Shown here in pieces: positions 51,933 through 63,439 of a DNA stretch of 64,000 bases. The stretch covers positions 9,976,327 to 10,040,326 of the forward strand of contig LR746272.1 in assembly GCA_902729315.2 (NCBI GenBank). Reading direction: 5' to 3'. Numbering within the stretch: the first letter of the stretch is position 1; the number at the start of each line of letters is the position of its first letter. The position numbers and the translations under genes were made by a program. This stretch comes from Spirodela intermedia (lineage: Eukaryota > Streptophyta > Magnoliopsida > Alismatales > Araceae). The notes under the pieces are model-generated. The model was not told the origin of the DNA. It was given only the letters and a program-made list of their open reading frames with translations, and made no database searches.

Positions 51933-53673
51933 CCCGTCGTGTTGCATCTAATAAGAGTTCCAACTTATAAATCCCTCTATGAGTACAGGTCATTCCGACA
52001 GAGGTTACCTAGATTCCATCACATTCCCGCACTTATCTAGCTTAAGAAGAAGAACAAGAGAACCGAAGATATCATGCAATGAGTTTGAAGGCCCAAACCC
52101 GCTTTTGATGGGAGGGAATGGGGGGAACAAAAGGAACGACTACGAAATAACAAATCGAACTTGGTTTTCTCAAATTCAAAACCGCAGCTATAGCCTCAAA
52201 TAAAAAAAGGTGCCTTTTTTGCGGAGAAATGACAAAGCTGAGTAGGAACACAACTCACAAACGAATACCTCACACACCCCTAACAAGCAACGCACAAACA
52301 TGAATTGAATCCGCAAAGAACAGCAGACGCCTTTGGACGAGCATACTTACATATGCCTTTGATCGACAAACGCGCCTCATACAGAACTCTCTCTTAAATC
52401 AATAAACCTGTCTTTCTTTCATCAACTGAAGTCACAACTCTTGAACGATAAACATTTTTATGTATGATAGAAGGGCCGTGAATTCGAATCATAAATGAGA
52501 CATGATAAAATGACATTAGCACAAAGAATGAAAAGAGTTCAAATAAAACTTAATAGATGAGGAGAGGTGGATATCTCGTACCTCTGAACCATAAGACATC
52601 ATTTGCGACCTCCACAGCACTGAATTTCCCCCAAACCAATCACCATCTCTATGAGACGGGTTATTTATAGTAAACATTTGCTGAAAAATTATCAAATACG
52701 AAACTTGTTTCAAGAGGATCTCAACATGTGATCATGAAATATTAAATACTGAGTGATCGCGGGTATCCATGGAAAATAAGTCATTGGCTCTCCTCTCCAA
52801 TCCACGTGACACCTTCTGAGTAAGCGGTGGTGATGGAAGGGAATTACGCATGAAGGACGAGGGACTCGCTAAACAGAAGACCCCACAAAACCATCCGCCA
52901 TGACACTCATAGAAAGTAATCGAGCACCTTCCAATCCAATAACCTAGACCTCTCATCCATCTCCACTCAATTCCATCCATTGAAGCTCGAAGTCTCTCGT
53001 CAATCACCCAAAACCCCGCACAAGTTGTTTCAGATAGCAGCCTACAAAACCACAGACGTCTCTAGATTAACGCACCGATATAAATTTTTATATTTTTTTA
53101 GAGACAACTTTTTTTGTGAACTAGAGTCACAGCCCCACAAACCCCTACGACTTGTGATTTTATGCTAGTTACGAGGGAAAATATATCCCGAAAGGTAGAC
53201 TTATCAAAGAATGGCTAACAAAAGTTCTCTCCTTGTCCTGCCGCATCATCGCATCGAAAACGGTATAAGAGAGGAACTAGATTTATGGCTTAAAACGTAA
53301 GCGTACCATGCGCAATCATGCGTTCCACCGAGGAACTAGATAATGCCCATTGACGAGCACAAGATCCACTGAGTGGACCTGACAAAGCAGCGCAACTGGC
53401 CGCATGGGAAATTATGCGCCGCATAACAAAAGTCAATAATAATTACACTCTTACAATCAATATCACATCAATGTCTTCTTCTCATTAAACAATTCGGGGA
53501 ACATATATACGAAATTTCTAAACATCATGAAAGCCCACACTGCGACCTGTTAGTCCCTTTGTGCTGATTGCGCTTCCAAATACATTGCTCCTCAAAACAT
53601 AAATTCTATCATATGCCAGAGAGGGAGGGAGGCAAGGCACCTCTGCAACTCCCTCGACCGAAATGGCTTTAGA

Positions 53674-53676
<3 letters not shown>

Positions 53677-53712
<36 letters not shown>
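53677..53712. repeat. (AT)n microsatellite
   Basis: About 36 bp of uninterrupted AT inside array unit 3. It is absent at the matching place in the other units. Confidence 0.9.
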
Positions 53713-53714
<2 letters not shown>

Positions 53715-55777
53715 ATATGTAAGCAATCGCCACCGTGGAAATTCGCAATAAAACGACCCACCGTGCAGGCAAGTTATGACACTCAACAACCAATGTTTTC
53801 ACGGTGTACGGCTTTCCAAGCATAGAGACAAAGCCAGCCAGATAAAAGGCTCCAACCAATGCGAACGCGAGAGTACCAGTAGAAGAGAGCAGGGAAGGGG
53901 GCGGGGGGTGTTTAGTCCACAGCAAATGAAGGAAAATAACAAATGCTATGTCGATCATCAGAATATAATTAATCATCAGTTAATGCTAGAAAATGTAGGT
54001 CCGTCTGCAGAAGCTCCATTAAGTGACTTGCAAAGACGGTCAGAGTGTATTCAGCCCAAACCATAGAAAACAACATGCAACCATGTACAAATATTCAATA
54101 TATGTTTCAACAGGCAAAGTCAGGCCGAAATCTCAAATTTCTTCCATTTCAACAAGGCAGGGAAGAACACATAGATCATCGAGAAGCAAACAAAAACCCA
54201 AGAAAGTAAAATAGTTCTTCAACCAATTTGTAACAATACATACTAGCTGAAAACAGGCAAAGATCATTAATTTAAAAATCATCAAAGATTCTAGAAAAAA
54301 GATACACCAAAAATCGTGAAAATTACAATCAAATAAAAAATTTAAAAGCATTTTAAAATAATAAACTCAGTGAGGCAAAAATGGCACCTCGTTCAAAAAT
54401 AGGATCAAAAGAACAAAAGTAAAAGAAAGTTGCCAGAAACATAAAACTGCCAAAAGCTCAAAGAGGAAAAAAGTAAGAAAAGAAAAACAAAAAAGATTTT
54501 ATGGTACGTTCAAATAAAGCTATACATAATATGTAAATATCAAATATATACAGGTTTTAAATCAAAATTGAAATTTATAAAAAAATTCTTTTAGCACAAT
54601 TTTAATAGAAAATCAATAAAGATTAAAATTTGAAAGCGATGAATGCCATTAAATAAATAATGAAAGATCGATGATATTTAAACAACTTAAAAGTAATAAA
54701 ATAATATAATAAAAGGTAGTAAAAAGATATAAAGGTTAAAAGTTTCTAAACAACCAACAAAAATAAGGCTAGTTATGATAAGAATGGAAGCAAATATATT
54801 TATAAAATAAATAAAGGTAATAAAGAGGAAAGTAGGAGGAAAAATACTATACAAAAAAAAGAAATTATTGTACAGATTCCAGTCAAAGTTTTTTATTTTT
54901 CAACTTGCGAAGGACAAAAAGAGTGTGATAGACGATAGAAAGAGGACGAAAAACAATAAAAAATGGAAATTCCTGGACCTCCAAAGTCGCAGAAAACGTG
55001 CCGCAATCACTAAAAGGCAACACTTGCGTTGTGTCACATCCAAAAAAAAATATCTGCTAAAATGTGTAGTTTAAAAGCTGGTATTCAATTTAAGCCATTA
55101 AAAGGCGTCAGAAGAGTTTTCAATTGATCCCATCAACACAAACGAGTTGACTAAATCCACACAGGGAGGCACTTCAACTTGTCAACACGTTAACTTGTCA
55201 CCAACAAATCCAGTTTAAGCTAAACATATGCACCACAGGAAGCAGAAACCATGAATTATACCAAAGCTTTGCCAGGTACTTTGCACTGAAAAAATTCAAT
55301 TGGCCTCCAATATTTCCATATGAACCATATGAACAATAATTTAACAAAAATCAACGAGAAAATACAATATAAGATGCTCGCCTTTACGAACAATAATGAT
55401 GTCTTCACAAAAATACTGTGCGCTAAGTGAAACGCGCAGTATTGTGCCATGTAAAAAGGATTACTGCACAGTACACAAAAAGCAAAACTATCCACTTCTA
55501 CCAAGAACACACCATATCATCACTATCTCCTAGGAAATTTAGACGCTCATAACATACACTAAAAAAAAAAACAAAAAAACAAAAAAAGCAGACAGATGCC
55601 TTCCAACATGCTCCAAGCCAAATATTAGTGTTAATCAGTCAGTTCTAGTTGGATCCCACGAGCACAGAGCGGCCATAAATCAGCCAGGTTGAAACACATA
55701 CACCTACGATACCAAAACTTTGAACAATAATTAAGTGAAAAAGTGAGAAGAACAATACACAAATTACGAAAACTTAC

Positions 55778-56012
55778 ATGAAAATGACATCTCTATAAAA
55801 TCAATACTCTAAACTTCAAAGTTCATCTCTCTGAGTTACAACTGGAAAACTAACTATTACATAAAGGCTTTCACCAATTTTGATGAGCAAAACAAAGCGC
55901 ATCTCATAGCAGAGAAGTAACCAGACAGTTTGCAAGGGACTCATCAAAGCAGAAAATATGCCCGCATTCAGCACAACGAGTTAAAGCATTGGCTCCCAAG
56001 ATCGTCATATAC
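55778..56012 (-). other. Splice-competent repeat block, copy 3 (candidate 3' UTR exon, nearest UBA2C)
   Basis: 235 bp with acceptor TTATTCAG|GTATATG and donor TTTTCAT|GTAAGTTTTC on the minus strand. It lies 1.8 kb downstream of the UBA2C stop codon, which is itself followed by a donor (57792|57791). Of the three copies this one is best placed to be the natural acceptor of a UBA2C 3' UTR intron. Confidence 0.5.
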
Positions 56013-56150
56013 CTGAATAATACACATTACAACTTTAAATTTATTCTATGAACAGCAAGAATAACAATCACATAACCAGACAGAAAACAAAATGCCATTG
56101 AACAAGCATAAAACTAGTCGCACACAAGTATAATTAGAACAATGCTTTAG

Positions 56151-57792
56151 TAGAAACAAAAAGCTCATCAAACACCCACAGTCATTTTTCTTCAACTCTT
56201 ATTTTCCACTTTAAGTTAAATCCTGTTCGAAAGTACAGAATAAATGACAGCTACATACGTGTAATCATAGACATGAATTTAAAGAGCTATTTTAAGCCAG
56301 ACACGAGGAGCTCCAGAATTTTTATATGGGCTCAAAATACTAATTATATCAGTCCATAATTCAATCTAAATTCATTCTACAACTTTGGTCCAGCCTAGTA
56401 GAACCAGATTCAGTCCATTTGTGTAAACCATAATGGATTTCCTGTCACCTTAGTATCATCCCAGCAATCACCAAGCACTCTCACAGTGGTATTAAGGCAT
56501 AGTTATAACCCAAATCAATTAACCAAGCAAAGTGTGCATCGGGTTGCTAGAATCAAACAAGCAAAAAGGTGTTGACCATTCACTCGCAATCGAGCACAAA
56601 GCATCAGCCTCTGTCAACATTTATTGAATACTTCCTGAAAGAGTTACACCAAAGTAAATTCAATCTACAGAATGGTTATACATCAAACATTTATCGTACA
56701 ATTATGTTATCAGAACAATAACAAATGCTAGTGGGACAATCAACACATAATGACAGAGCCAAATTATAAAACATGTTCAGAAATTAGTACAGTTGTTCCT
56801 TCAAAACTCACAACACAAGTACACTAAAACAGTTGACTCATACTAGATATTAGATACTACAGATGTTAGACCAAAAGGATTTTGATTACTCCACATGTGT
56901 AAAAGAGAAAATATGCAAGCCATGCAAACTCCACTTCGGAACATAGAGATCTAAAAAGCCAGCTTATTTTCATTGAGATCCATCAAAGCTCGGTTACCAC
57001 ATATTCCATAACACGTGGACACAATGAAAATTGGATATGAACACAAGAAGATAGATCTGAAGGCGACAGGAGAAAGGAAAATTTCTAAATTACATATGCC
57101 CCGGTTCATGCATTTACTCATAACACGTGACCATGTACGTAGGAAGTTATGAATAGAAATTAGAAGAATTTAATTCAGTGAAAGATAAACAAGTAACGAG
57201 AAGGAGATCAAAAAGTACCGCTCAAATCGACCTAGTTAACATCATGCCTAAAACGTTTGATGATCATAGATAAATCATAGAAAAAGGGCATGCATATCAA
57301 GACCCACAAAGAATACACAAACATCAGTTTCAACCCAGAGTACATCCATACTACAATTAACAAAGGGAGTTTAATTGCTGAAATTGATGTTGTGCAAAGA
57401 ATATAACCAAGAACAAATATCGAATAAAACGCCACATCATCCTAATCTCCTCACTGGAGAAAACACAATAATGGTAACATTGATAAGCCAATTAATGCAA
57501 ACACGTCATCACACTACATATTGGAAAATCACAACGTTGTGAATAAAGCCATCAATGAAGAGATTCCAAACAACCAAACGAAGACATGATCCAGCCACTC
57601 TCAAAAAAATATAGATTAGATAGAGAAACGCCACAATATAGAAAAGACAACACTCGACATCTCAATATGAACAGCGTACAAGATTATCGTACGTATTAAC
57701 CGTATTTGTAATCTAGAAAACCAAAAAAACGATACCATAAGAACGAGTCGCCTCTAGCTTAAAAAATGACAAAAAACTATAGAGGAATTACC
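56151..57792. other. Non-coding interval downstream of UBA2C
   Basis: AT-rich, with no long frame and no similarity to the array units. On the minus strand it starts with a splice donor one base after the UBA2C stop codon, so it is probably a 3' UTR intron. No RNA gene is recognised. Confidence 0.5.
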
Positions 57793-59115
57793 TCAGAAAT
57801 ATGGTGGGGGCACACCAGGGTACATTCCTCCAGATGGGCCCCTATGGGTGGGTGATGACCCATTCTGCTGGTAAGCAGAAGACAGTCCATAATGCCCGCC
57901 TTCTGGAAAACCACCAGCAGACATGGCAATGGAACTTGGTGGCATCCTGTAGAACGACGAGCCACCCATACCCCCATAACCACCAGGCAAAGGAGCACCA
58001 TACTGAGAGGAATATGGACCAACCAAACCACCTCCGTATCCACCACCTCCACCGCTACCCAAAGAACCCGACTGACCACCGACTGTGGAAAGCCCTGGTG
58101 TACCCACACCAATCGATGATGGGATCGATGAGTTAAGATGCTGATGATGACCCAAAGCTCCAGGCCCTTGAATTCCAGGAGCAGAATATCCCGCATAAGA
58201 TGAGAGAGCTCCATGCCCGTTGAACTGGCTAGACAAGGAACCGGGCAAATGAGACTGCGGACCCAAATTGAGTCCATTCGAAGAATGGTCCGTCCCGACA
58301 CCAAGTGCCTGTTGCTTTTGGACACCACCGACCGGCCCTGCGGGACTAGGATCACTAGGCTGTCCAGGCTTTCCCTTCTTCCCATCTGCCGCGAGTTTGC
58401 ATACCATCGTGTGCCCGTCTATTACTTTCGTAGGATCCACGAGAGACGCCTTCGCTCCGTCCACACTTTTATATACAAACAACGCAAAACCCCTAGACTT
58501 ACCCGTCTGCTTGTCAAAACCTAACGGACCCTCCTCAATCTCCCCATAAGATGAAAAATGCGCGAGTAGGCGCTCGGCAGGCATGTCGTGAGGCACGCTC
58601 CCCACGTAGATCTTTCGAAGGGGTACATCTGCAGCCGACGGCTGCGCGGCAGTAGGGCCAGCGACCCCGGACGCCGCAAGTTGCGTAACAGTCATCCTGC
58701 CATCGATCTTCTTGCTTGGCTCCTTGAGGGCAAGGAGAGCCCCATCTATATGGCGGAAGGTAATAAAGCCGTATCCCCTGCTCTTCCCGGTATTCTTGTC
58801 AATGATGACAACGGCCTCCTCGAGCTCCCCGTACGCCGAGAAGAGAGAGCGGAGGCCTTCGGCGGTCGTGTCCCAGCCAAGGCCGCGGATGAACAGTTTC
58901 CGCTGGGCCGGGTCATGATCGGCGTTTGCGCGGACGGCGCCGAGCACGTCCGCATGCCGACACGCGGCCTCCTGGACGATATCCAGGAGCTGCTCTCTAG
59001 AGAAGGATTCGATGATCTTACGAGCGTCCGCGGGGGTGAGCTTCGACGGTGGAGCGCCGCCTGCGTCGATACCGCCGTTCTCTTCCACCTTGCGCTTCTT
59101 GCTGGACAGATCCAT
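57793..59115 (-). CDS. UBA2C: UBP1-associated protein 2C-like RNA-binding protein
   Basis: An intronless coding region of 440 codons. It encodes an hnRNP-type nuclear protein with two RRMs. RRM1 spans about 73-148, with RNP2 LFIRGL (74-79) and RNP1 RGYGFITF (113-120). RRM2 spans about 167-242, with RNP2 IYVGSV (169-174) and RNP1 RGFALFVY (208-215). The N-terminus starts [14 protein letters not shown], and an [22 protein letters not shown] helix region precedes RRM1. The C-terminal half is Gly/Ser/Tyr/Gln-rich and ends [11 protein letters not shown]2 proteins associate with UBP1 and act in mRNA stability and splicing in wound, ABA and defence responses. I chose the ATG at 59115 because MDLSSKKRK is the family start; an in-frame ATG at 59214 lies in the TATA region. 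The TGA stop (57795-57793) is followed by G|GTAATTCC, a splice donor, so a 3' UTR intron is likely. The gene is divergent from the NECAP-like gene. Confidence 0.93.
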   Translation of the reverse strand: MDLSSKKRKVEENGGIDAGGAPPSKLTPADARKIIESFSREQLLDIVQEAACRHADVLGAVRANADHDPAQRKLFIRGLGWDTTAEGLRSLFSAYGELEEAVVIIDKNTGKSRGYGFITFRHIDGALLALKEPSKKIDGRMTVTQLAASGVAGPTAAQPSAADVPLRKIYVGSVPHDMPAERLLAHFSSYGEIEEGPLGFDKQTGKSRGFALFVYKSVDGAKASLVDPTKVIDGHTMVCKLAADGKKGKPGQPSDPSPAGPVGGVQKQQALGVGTDHSSNGLNLGPQSHLPGSLSSQFNGHGALSSYAGYSAPGIQGPGALGHHQHLNSSIPSSIGVGTPGLSTVGGQSGSLGSGGGGGYGGGLVGPYSSQYGAPLPGGYGGMGGSSFYRMPPSSIAMSAGGFPEGGHYGLSSAYQQNGSSPTHRGPSGGMYPGVPPPYF

Positions 59116-59213
59116 CAACGAAGAAGGAGCGCAACTCTTCCAACAAAACCCTAAAACACAAACCAGAGAGACCAAGAACGAGAGAATCGACCACAACCGA
59201 TGACTCGTCCACA

Positions 59214-59220
59214 TTTTATA
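59214..59220 (-). promoter_or_regulatory. TATA box of the UBA2C-like gene
   Basis: Read on the minus strand this is TATAAAA, 99 bp upstream of the chosen ATG (59115). It supports that start over the in-frame ATG at 59214, which overlaps the box. Confidence 0.6.
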
Positions 59221-59313
59221 GGCCTGGGGATGGCCTCCAGAAGTCCAGAAGTTTCCGCGAGGCGGACTTGGAAATCTATCCTCTCACCTGTCGGGCCGGG
59301 CCCTGTTGGGTGA

Positions 59314-59331
59314 TGGGCCCACATCGGCCCA
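59314..59331. promoter_or_regulatory. Cluster of site-II (TGGGCC/GGCCCA) elements in the divergent promoter
   Basis: TGGGCC starts at 59314. GGCCCA lies at 59316-59321 and again at 59326-59331, inside a run that also holds GGGCCGGGCCC at about 59293-59303. Such TCP-bound site-II motifs are common in promoters of plant housekeeping genes. They lie between the UBA2C and NECAP-like start codons and could serve both. Confidence 0.5.
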
Positions 59332-59494
59332 GCCCGATACCGAACTTTCTTCTTCTCGTCGTTCTCGGGGTTATGTCCCGGATGCCGAATATTCTACGCC
59401 CCTATTTAACCCACCGCTCCGCGTTAACGGAAAACTAGCCGGCGAGTAGGAGTCCGGAGTCCTTCTGGTGTTCAATTCTTCGTGGGGGGTCGTC

Positions 59495-62400
59495 ATGGAG
59501 GAAGAGCAGCAGTTGCAGAGACCCTCGCCCAGCGGGGCATCGGAGGAGGAAGAAGAATCTGAAGCCATCGAACTGGTTCTCTTCCACGTCAACGAATGTT
59601 ACGTCTACCTGGTAAGCGTGTGGCCGCCGGGTACTTGAATCTCTCTCACCTGCTGGTGCATCTTGACGGGGAATTTGGGATCTTCTGATGCAGTATACTA
59701 CAGACCGCTGTGATAATTGCATCGTATCCATGCTCCTGCCGCTAACTATATTCTCCTTGTCTGTGTTTGTACAGATACCTCCCAGGATGAGCGCGGCTTC
59801 TTACAGGTCAGGCCGAATAGCCTGCTCCCGCCGTCTTTGTTAATGGAAAAGACCCTCGGGCACTTGATAAGCGTACTCGCTTAATTTCACTCGCAATATC
59901 GCTCTCTGTATTGCCAACCATATTCACAGCTTCGAAAAAATATCCTTTTGATCGAAAGAATGCTGGGGAGTTTTCGAAAGGATAGATACAGGAATTGGGC
60001 GATCTGGTCTATTTGCTTTCCTAAACCATTTTTTTATTAAGGGTACATGGCAGATCTGGTATATATTTTGTTCTCTGGGTGTCATCAGGGAAATGTCTGA
60101 GACTACATATTCCTTGCACCTTGACATTTCACTACAAGTAAAGGCAATTGCGAATAGAAAAAACTATAAAAATAGATAATAGTGAAGAGAAAATTCTAGA
60201 GTCTATTTCCAAAAGAGAGGACAAGAATGCCGCACTTTTTTCAAAGCATGTTGTGATCACTGTGGCCCCTTCTGAAGGCGTATCTGAAGCACATAGGGAC
60301 TCGTGATTATTTTTTTTTCTAGCACCATGCTTTTCTGTCCAATGTAATTTAGGCATACCCATGGTTCAATACTAGGAAATCGTCAGTGTAACACTTTTGG
60401 CCAAATGACCTTGATTTTTTGTATTTTTCTTCTCTGCTATTGAAAGCTATTCGGTGCAGTTGATTGTTGCCTGAGACTGTTCAGTAGGGTAGTCTTTTGT
60501 CATACGATATCATCTGAGTTGAAAATTTTCATAAAATTAGGCCAAGGTTATAATCGAATGTGTACGTGATATTTTGTTTCTTGAACGCAGACAGTATAAA
60601 AGCATATAAGGTGAAACCATTTGTTTTAATTGAGAGCATTCTCCCTGACTAAAAATAATAAACACAAGCCCTATAAAAGGGAGGGATAAAAACTAGAACA
60701 GTTTTAAGTTTAAACAAGAATAATCGATAATCATGTCAATATCCCTTCACATAATGATTTAGAGAATGTGGATGGCTGCTGGGTGCTCTTTGAATTTTAT
60801 TCAATCAATAACTGTTCATTGTTCCTGCATAATTTTTTGCTCCATGTAGGCTTAATAAATCTTAAAATATTCCAAGCGAGGGAATGACACCTTCATATCA
60901 TTCTCAGCATTTGTTTACTTCCTTTTGACAGTGCCAGAATAGAGGGTTGGGTCGTCCGCATTGTTCATTGGGAGGAACTCTATCCTAATTAATTTTTTAA
61001 GTATATTTGTTTCTGACTGATTTCTTTCATGTTCGATTGTGACGGGTATTTTTCCAATCAAAACAATTATTCAAGACTTCGTGATGACCAATACGATGTA
61101 TTTTTCAGAGCTGATGAATGGAATGTCAACAAATGGGTTTGGGAGGGATCTCTTAAAGTTGTAAGCAGAGGGGAGGAATGCATCATTAAGCTCGAAGATA
61201 AGAACACAGGTGGTCATCTACCAAAAAAAATTTCTTCTCTTTTTTAATCGTCCTTAATCCTCAAAGAATATGACCGTGAAATTTGGCCCTTGCTGGCCAA
61301 AAGTATAAACTGGACACAACGGCTGAGATACCACGTATGTACTCCAAAACATAATCAAACGTTATTTCTTCTCGACATCTTTATAACCTCAAAAATTCTC
61401 ATCTAATATCTTCTATCATGAAATTCTGAACTTAGCTAGCTGATCATCCGACATCTTTGAAGCAGGGGAGCTTTATGCTCGTGCATTTCTTAGAAAGGGA
61501 GAGCCCCACCCCGTAGAGCCTGTAATTGATAGCAGCAGGTTTGGCTGATGACGCTTGTGAAGTCTACTATCCTTTTTATTATAATTCTTTTTTTTTTCAA
61601 CATTTCAAGTATCTACTGTTGACTCTCCTACCTTTCTGTTTGATGATTCTACAGGTATTTTGTCTTGAGGATTGAAGAGAACCTGGGTAATTTTTTTACC
61701 CTTTTTTTAATTTGATGTTACAGTTTTGTTAAGAAAAAAAATGATGTTTCAAGGACGACACAGCTTTTATGGAATCGGCGAAAGTGATTTAAGAAATGTT
61801 ATTTCGGATGAGTTGATCAGAAAGTATATAGAGGAATTCTTTTAGCACTAAATCTTTCATGTAAATTTATTTTTAATTGTGATGCAATAAACAAAGAAAG
61901 TCATGCAGATGATGCGCTAAGTGATTAATGGAAAAAGCAAATATTAGAGCATCATATCTGTCGAGGAAAGGGTTTGCTAGTGCCTAGTGCCAGTGTTGAA
62001 TGAGAGATTAAATGCTGTGTGAGGGAGACGACGAAGGCCATTCTGGGTTGCCGGGCCTAGTAGTTGAAGTGCTTTAGAAATCCGCTAGTCGCATTTCTTG
62101 GATCTGTTGTCTTCCATTATATATGAGTAAAACTCTCTCTCATCATGCTTTTGCAATTTCTTGCAGGTGGCCGTCTTCGTCATGCATTCATTGGCATAGG
62201 CTTTCGAGAAAGATCCCAAGCTTATGATTTCCAGGCTGCTCTGCATGACCATATGAAGTATCCTTTTCCTATCTACCTTCTTTTGCCTGGAGAGAGTTCT
62301 TACCCGGTACAGAAGATGGCCGGGTGGTCTAGTTTAGAATCATTAATGCAATAGAGTCTTTCATTCTAGTTGTATCTCCCTGTTCCTCCTTTACATACCT

Positions 62401-62901
62401 GAAGATACCTAGATAAAAAGAAGACAGCAGAGGAGATGGAGCAGCATTTCCAGTCAAACCCCTCCGTTGACTATAGTCTAAGGGAAGGGGAGACCCTGGT
62501 ACTTCAAATAAAAAATGTAAGATTCATCTCAAATGTTTGCCATTAGAAACGAAAATTAGTTGTAGACAGCTGCATTTTATTACTTGCCCAGTGTTTAAAT
62601 GCTAGGGAACGCACAACTCTGTAAACGTTTTCTTTGTGTGAGACAGAAGGGGAATCGAAGCCCAAAATCCACCATCTCTGAGGCTATCAACAGCCTCTCC
62701 CTGGAAGAAAGCTCCACAAGCAAGCCGGCCTCAGTTTCTCTCAAACCTCCGCCACCTCCACCTGCACCTGTCTCTCCCGTCGGTACCAGTGAGAAGCCTA
62801 ATTCAACAGTGGACCCTCACCCCAAGGAACCATCCCCAGGGCAAAAGAGTGAGGCAGATGCAGTAGAAGACGACTTTGGAGATTTTCAAGCGGCTGCTTG
62901 A
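59495..62901 (+). CDS. NECAP-like adaptin-ear-binding coat-associated protein
   Basis: Eight exons: 59495-59611, 59775-59806, 61109-61209, 61466-61538, 61655-61686, 62167-62257, 62405-62516 and 62647-62901. All have GT-AG borders and agreeing phases, giving 270 residues. NECAPs bind AP-2 and regulate clathrin-coated vesicle formation. The PHear domain runs from about 25 to 180: LVLFHVNECYVYLIPPR, ADEWNVNKWVWEG, GELYARAFLRKG, YFVLRIEENLGGRLRHAF, IGIGFRERSQAYDFQAAL and LREGETLVLQIKN. The tail is Pro/Ser-rich and ends in DDFGDF (261-266), the type of acidic aromatic motif that contacts adaptor ears. Two exons are only 32 nt (2 and 5), which makes naive gene calling miss them. The gene is divergent from UBA2C (380 bp between start codons) and convergent with ATG7. 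Confidence 0.93.
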
Positions 62902-63439
62902 CCTCTTCTCTTCGAATATATATGTATGTTTATCTTCGAATAGGTGTTGTGGCTGACCCTATAACTCTTATCCAACAGCTTCTTATACCATACTCTTTAC
63001 GTTGATTCTACAAGTCGGGGTCCTTTGGCGGCCTTGTTAGATCATAACCATTTACTATTTCCTTGCTCCTTTATTTTCTGGCCATGCTGACCACATTTTC
63101 TGTCCTGAGCTTGATTGTGAAACCCAGGTATCATTCATGCGGCACACGGCTTCATATTAAGCGCGCGCGCGCGCGCACACACACACACACACACATTAAT
63201 AGTTAGGCAAACCATATATCATTAGACTGCTCCAATATGGTGCAACTGTAACACCACTGATGCAGTAAGATAATTTTGCTTATATGAAGAACATTGATAA
63301 AGAAAAAAACAATGTGATGTATGCAGGGCTTACAAGAGGAGCAGAGGTGTACAATTTCCAGGATATGGAAGACTTGTGGAAGGTAATCTTCTGACAGAAA
63401 GGGTGTTTGAATCACATAAATTATAGGCTTAGAATTATT
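62902..63439. other. 3' flanks of the convergent NECAP-like and ATG7 genes
   Basis: 538 bp separate the two stop codons, so both 3' UTRs must fit or overlap here. The interval holds the (GC)n(AC)n tract at 63161-63195. No gene is seen. Confidence 0.6.
63161..63195. repeat. (GC)8(AC)9 alternating purine-pyrimidine tract
   Basis: 35 bp of strict purine-pyrimidine alternation, GC units followed by AC units. It lies midway between two convergent genes. This composition is the classic sequence able to adopt Z-DNA under negative supercoiling. Confidence 0.9.

Larger units (their letters stand above)
46690..52620. repeat. Tandem array unit 2
   Basis: It starts with relics of CofD-like intron 1 (46715-46810, ACATTTGCTGAAAAATTATC) and exon 1 flank (46820-46930). 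Then come the landmarks seen in unit 1 at 47118, 47908, 48820 and 50575, the splice-competent block (50826-51059), a gypsy-like fragment (51280-51530), and the TTCATCAACTGAAGTCACAA block (52418). An AT-rich insert (about 48.9-50.45 kb), itself partly duplicated (48.88-48.99 and 49.31-49.40 kb), makes this the longest unit. A further exon 1 relic lies at 52055-52135. Confidence 0.8.
52620..56150. repeat. Tandem array unit 3 (closest to UBA2C)
   Basis: It begins with CofD-like intron 1 relic (52645-52760) and exon 1 flank relic (52800-52960). These are followed by the GATTTTATGCTAGTTAC landmark (53155), the CCGCATCATCGCATCG landmark (53240), a block at 53920-54130 that matches 47660-47830 plus 48195-48260, the GAAAGTTGCCAGAAACAT block (54425), an AT-rich insert shared with unit 2, and the splice-competent block (55778-56012). 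The AATCTTGATACCAAATC block is deleted. The gypsy-like fragment is absent after the block, so this copy shows the pre-insertion state. Confidence 0.78.

Noticed and set aside
51784-51993. Arg/Glu or Ser/Leu repeat frames
   Set aside because: These are translations of the pure CT tract at 51839-51929.
58588-59154. 188-codon plus-strand frame
   Set aside because: It is antisense to the UBA2C RRM coding region, whose motifs are unmistakable.
59116-59214. 33-codon N-terminal extension of UBA2C
   Set aside because: The ATG at 59214 overlaps the TATA box, and the extension is hydrophobic and unlike any UBA2 protein.
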